In this document: positions 6,868 to 8,321 of the stretch, in pieces
Position numbering within the stretch: position 1 is the first letter of the stretch
How the letters are laid out: each line of letters opens with the position of its first letter
NCBI GenBank assembly: GCA_003457145.1
Contig: DMSR01000133.1
Coordinates: 3,955-12,275, forward strand
Direction of reading: 5' to 3'
Length of the DNA: 8,321 nt
From: Bacillus sp. (in: firmicutes)
Lineage (GTDB): Bacteria; Bacillota; Bacilli; Bacillales; Cytobacillaceae
Program-made: the position numbers and the translations under genes
Notes under the pieces: generated by a model
Databases searched by the model: none
The model's input: only the letters and a program-made list of their open reading frames with translations
What the model was told of the DNA's origin: nothing

Positions 6868-7564
6868 ACAGAAAAATTCTGATGTACAGGTAAAGCGTTT
6901 CTCAAAAGGGTTTATCTTGGCACATGCTGTTAACGCCATTTCATTCTTTGTCCTGTATATCACAGCACTTCCAATGTATACGGAATGGTTTGACTGGCTG
7001 TATCCTATCCTTGGCGGACCAGAGGGGGCACGGCAGCTCCACAGAATATTTGCCGTAGTGTTCATCACGCCAACCTTTATCTGGCTGATCATGGACCCTA
7101 AAGGATTCATGCGTTGGGGGAAAGAGCTTGTTACCTGGAAAAAGAGAGATATTCAGTTCTTTACGGAATTTGTAAAGGAACTTTTCGGATTCAAATTCAA
7201 GCATATTAAACAGTCATACTTTAATGCCGGAGAAAAGATCAATTCACTGATCCAAATCTTCACTGCCATTCTAATACTCGGTTCCGGTTTCCCAATGTGG
7301 TTCCCTGACCTGTTCCCGTCAGCTGTTGTGCAATGGTCTTATGTTATGCACAATGTAGGCTTCGGCTTAGCCATCGCTGTAGTTATCGGCCATATTTACC
7401 TTAGTGTCATCCACAAGAATTCAAGACCGGGATATACGGGCGTTATTACAGGCAAGGTTCCAGCATGGTGGGCTAAAGAACACTATGAAGAATGGTATGA
7501 AGAAGAAGTTAAAAAAGGCAACTTCCCTGACCTGGATAAAAAGAAGAAGAAAAAAGGCGCTTAA
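6860..7564 (+). CDS. fdnI: Formate dehydrogenase-N gamma subunit, cytochrome b
   Basis: This membrane cytochrome b anchors the complex and carries electrons through two b hemes to menaquinone. The 234 residues contain four predicted helices at about 17-40, 61-78, 129-147 and 157-185. His22, His61, His164 and His178 are the likely heme ligands; the 39-residue gap between the first two and the 14-residue gap between the last two equal those of E. coli FdnI (His18/57/155/169 as I recall them). The C-terminus is lysine-rich and probably cytoplasmic. The ATG at 6860 is used because GGAGGTGG (6847-6854) is 5 bases upstream; it overlaps the end of the beta gene by 8 bases. The frame is open further upstream, and an ATG at 6839 with its own purine-rich leader is a less likely start adding seven residues. 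Confidence 0.92.
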   Translation: MSKQKNSDVQVKRFSKGFILAHAVNAISFFVLYITALPMYTEWFDWLYPILGGPEGARQLHRIFAVVFITPTFIWLIMDPKGFMRWGKELVTWKKRDIQFFTEFVKELFGFKFKHIKQSYFNAGEKINSLIQIFTAILILGSGFPMWFPDLFPSAVVQWSYVMHNVGFGLAIAVVIGHIYLSVIHKNSRPGYTGVITGKVPAWWAKEHYEEWYEEEVKKGNFPDLDKKKKKKGA

Positions 7565-7613
7565 GTAGTAACATATCGCCATGCAAAGTCATAAAGTCTA
7601 TTAAATGAGCCTG

Positions 7614-7650
7614 GGGAATGGCTGTCTGTAACAGGGCAGCCATTCCCTTC
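7614..7650 (+). terminator. Hairpin after the fdh structural genes, weak terminator or attenuator
   Basis: GGGAATGGCTG (7614-7624) pairs perfectly with CAGCCATTCCC (7637-7647), and three more pairs (two of them U-G wobbles) may extend the stem inward. The stem is strong, but only TTC follows before AAAATTT, so the U-tract is poor. It may slow or stabilise the mRNA end, or allow partial read-through into fdhE, rather than end transcription fully. Confidence 0.6.
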
Positions 7651-7679
7651 AAAATTTAAGAGCAGGATTTGTACAAAAA

Positions 7680-7880
7680 GAGGCTGTTTCGCATAGATTG
7701 TTGCTTTTCGAGCAAGTTCTTGACCCCGCATTATTATAGGCTTCGGGGATTTTTTCGAGGGGACTCTTGAACTGGGAAAGCAAACAAGCCAGTAAAAACT
7801 CACATGCCGGTTTTTACTTTGGAAGTGACAGCAAAAAGGTTTGCGAAAAGAGCCATAAAAAAGGAAGAGGTGCTGCAGCA
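7680..7880. other. Gap between fdnI and fdhE with hairpins and an imperfect direct repeat
   Basis: No gene is seen here. AGTAAAAAC (7791-7799) pairs perfectly with GTTTTTACT (7810-7818). CCCCG (7724-7728) can pair with CGGGG (7744-7748), followed by ATTTTTT, a possible weak terminator. TTTTCGAG-N6-CTTGA occurs twice (7705-7723 and 7752-7770), a direct repeat 47 bases apart. No convincing promoter for the following gene was found. The stretch could be a decayed mobile repeat or a processing region. Confidence 0.35.
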
Positions 7881-8321
7881 ATGAAAAAGTCAGTTGTCTC
7901 AAAAGAGTACCAAAGTTTGCAGAAGGATATCATAAAATTGCAGGAGCAGTGGAAGCAAGGACTTAACCCAGAAAGCGTTCAGCCAAAACTGGATAAAGCG
8001 GCTATGGAAGCAGGGGTGCCAGTTACCGCTTTAGCGGCTATTGACTTTGATATTTCACTATTTTTACAGTGGATAGAGGAAATTGGAGAGCTGTTATCGA
8101 AATATCAACCAGAGCTTGAAAAGTCTATGGAGACTTTAATAGGTTTATTGGATGAGGAAACAGCAAGACGATGGATTGATGAATCATTTGCCTTGAATTA
8201 TATTTATTTTGCTGGTTTTGCAGAAGAGCACGGAATCGATGGGTGGCTTCCGCAATTCCTTGCCGAAACAGTGCTGCGTCCCTATTTGCAGCTGACAGCT
8301 GAGAAGGTTCAGGGTGAGGTT
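7881..8321 (+). CDS. fdhE: Probable formate dehydrogenase accessory protein FdhE, N-terminal part
   Basis: The frame stays open from ATG 7881 to the window edge (147 residues, no stop), so the gene is cut by the window. The visible part is mostly alpha-helical and acidic, without signal peptide or membrane helix. The segment FLAETVLRPYLQ (127-138) resembles the conserved stretch just before the cysteine-rich, metal-binding half of FdhE, whose CxxC motifs would lie beyond the edge and so cannot be checked. FdhE proteins bind formate dehydrogenase catalytic subunits during maturation in the cytoplasm. AGAGGTG (7866-7872) is 8 bases before the ATG. Its position downstream of the fdh structural genes supports the call; sequence similarity alone is modest. 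Confidence 0.72.
   Translation, partial: MKKSVVSKEYQSLQKDIIKLQEQWKQGLNPESVQPKLDKAAMEAGVPVTALAAIDFDISLFLQWIEEIGELLSKYQPELEKSMETLIGLLDEETARRWIDESFALNYIYFAGFAEEHGIDGWLPQFLAETVLRPYLQLTAEKVQGEV

Noticed and set aside
7640..7880. tRNA-Sec gene in the fdnI-fdhE gap
   Set aside because: TTCAAA occurs at 7648-7653, but no acceptor stem, anticodon stem or T-loop sequence could be built around it.

Overview
The window looks like a chromosomal segment of a Gram-positive, low-GC Bacillaceae species. The reasons are strong AGGAGG-type ribosome binding sites, a TTG start, sigma-A-like promoters, a YndM (DUF2512) membrane protein and a pyridoxal kinase closely resembling Bacillus subtilis PdxK. Genus and species cannot be fixed from this window. 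No insertion sequence, CRISPR array, rRNA or tRNA gene was seen.

Layout. Positions 1-120 hold 2.3 copies of a 52-bp tandem repeat, each full copy able to form a nested hairpin. yndM (362-724, +) follows, with its own promoter. A bidirectional terminator separates it from the convergent pdxK (760-1581, -), which has a good divergent promoter and a leader that may be structured. About 620 bases without a gene (1582-2204) lie between pdxK and the next operon. This stretch holds several inverted repeats and, nearest the operon, a near-consensus Fnr/CRP-type site placed 41.5 bases upstream of a predicted start site.

The main content is a formate dehydrogenase-N operon: fdhD (2205-2999), the catalytic alpha subunit (3056-6040), the four-cluster iron-sulfur beta subunit (6040-6867) and the cytochrome b gamma subunit (6860-7564). 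The last three overlap each other by 1 and 8 bases. After a hairpin and about 315 bases without a gene comes the start of a gene best read as fdhE (7881 to the window edge).

The key point is that the alpha-subunit gene contains an in-frame TGA (3626-3628) that is not a defect. It sits exactly at the selenocysteine position of the FdnG family, and it is followed by a bacterial SECIS hairpin with the bulged U and GGUCU apical loop known from E. coli fdhF. A naive gene call splits this gene into a 190-residue and a 787-residue fragment; the correct product is a 994-residue selenoprotein. The organism should therefore encode SelA, SelB, SelD and tRNA-Sec, none of which is in the window.

Working model: FdhD sulfurates the molybdenum cofactor, the Tat system exports the folded alpha-beta pair, and gamma anchors the pair in the membrane and passes electrons from formate to menaquinone. 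FdhE assists maturation. The predicted Fnr site suggests anaerobic induction.
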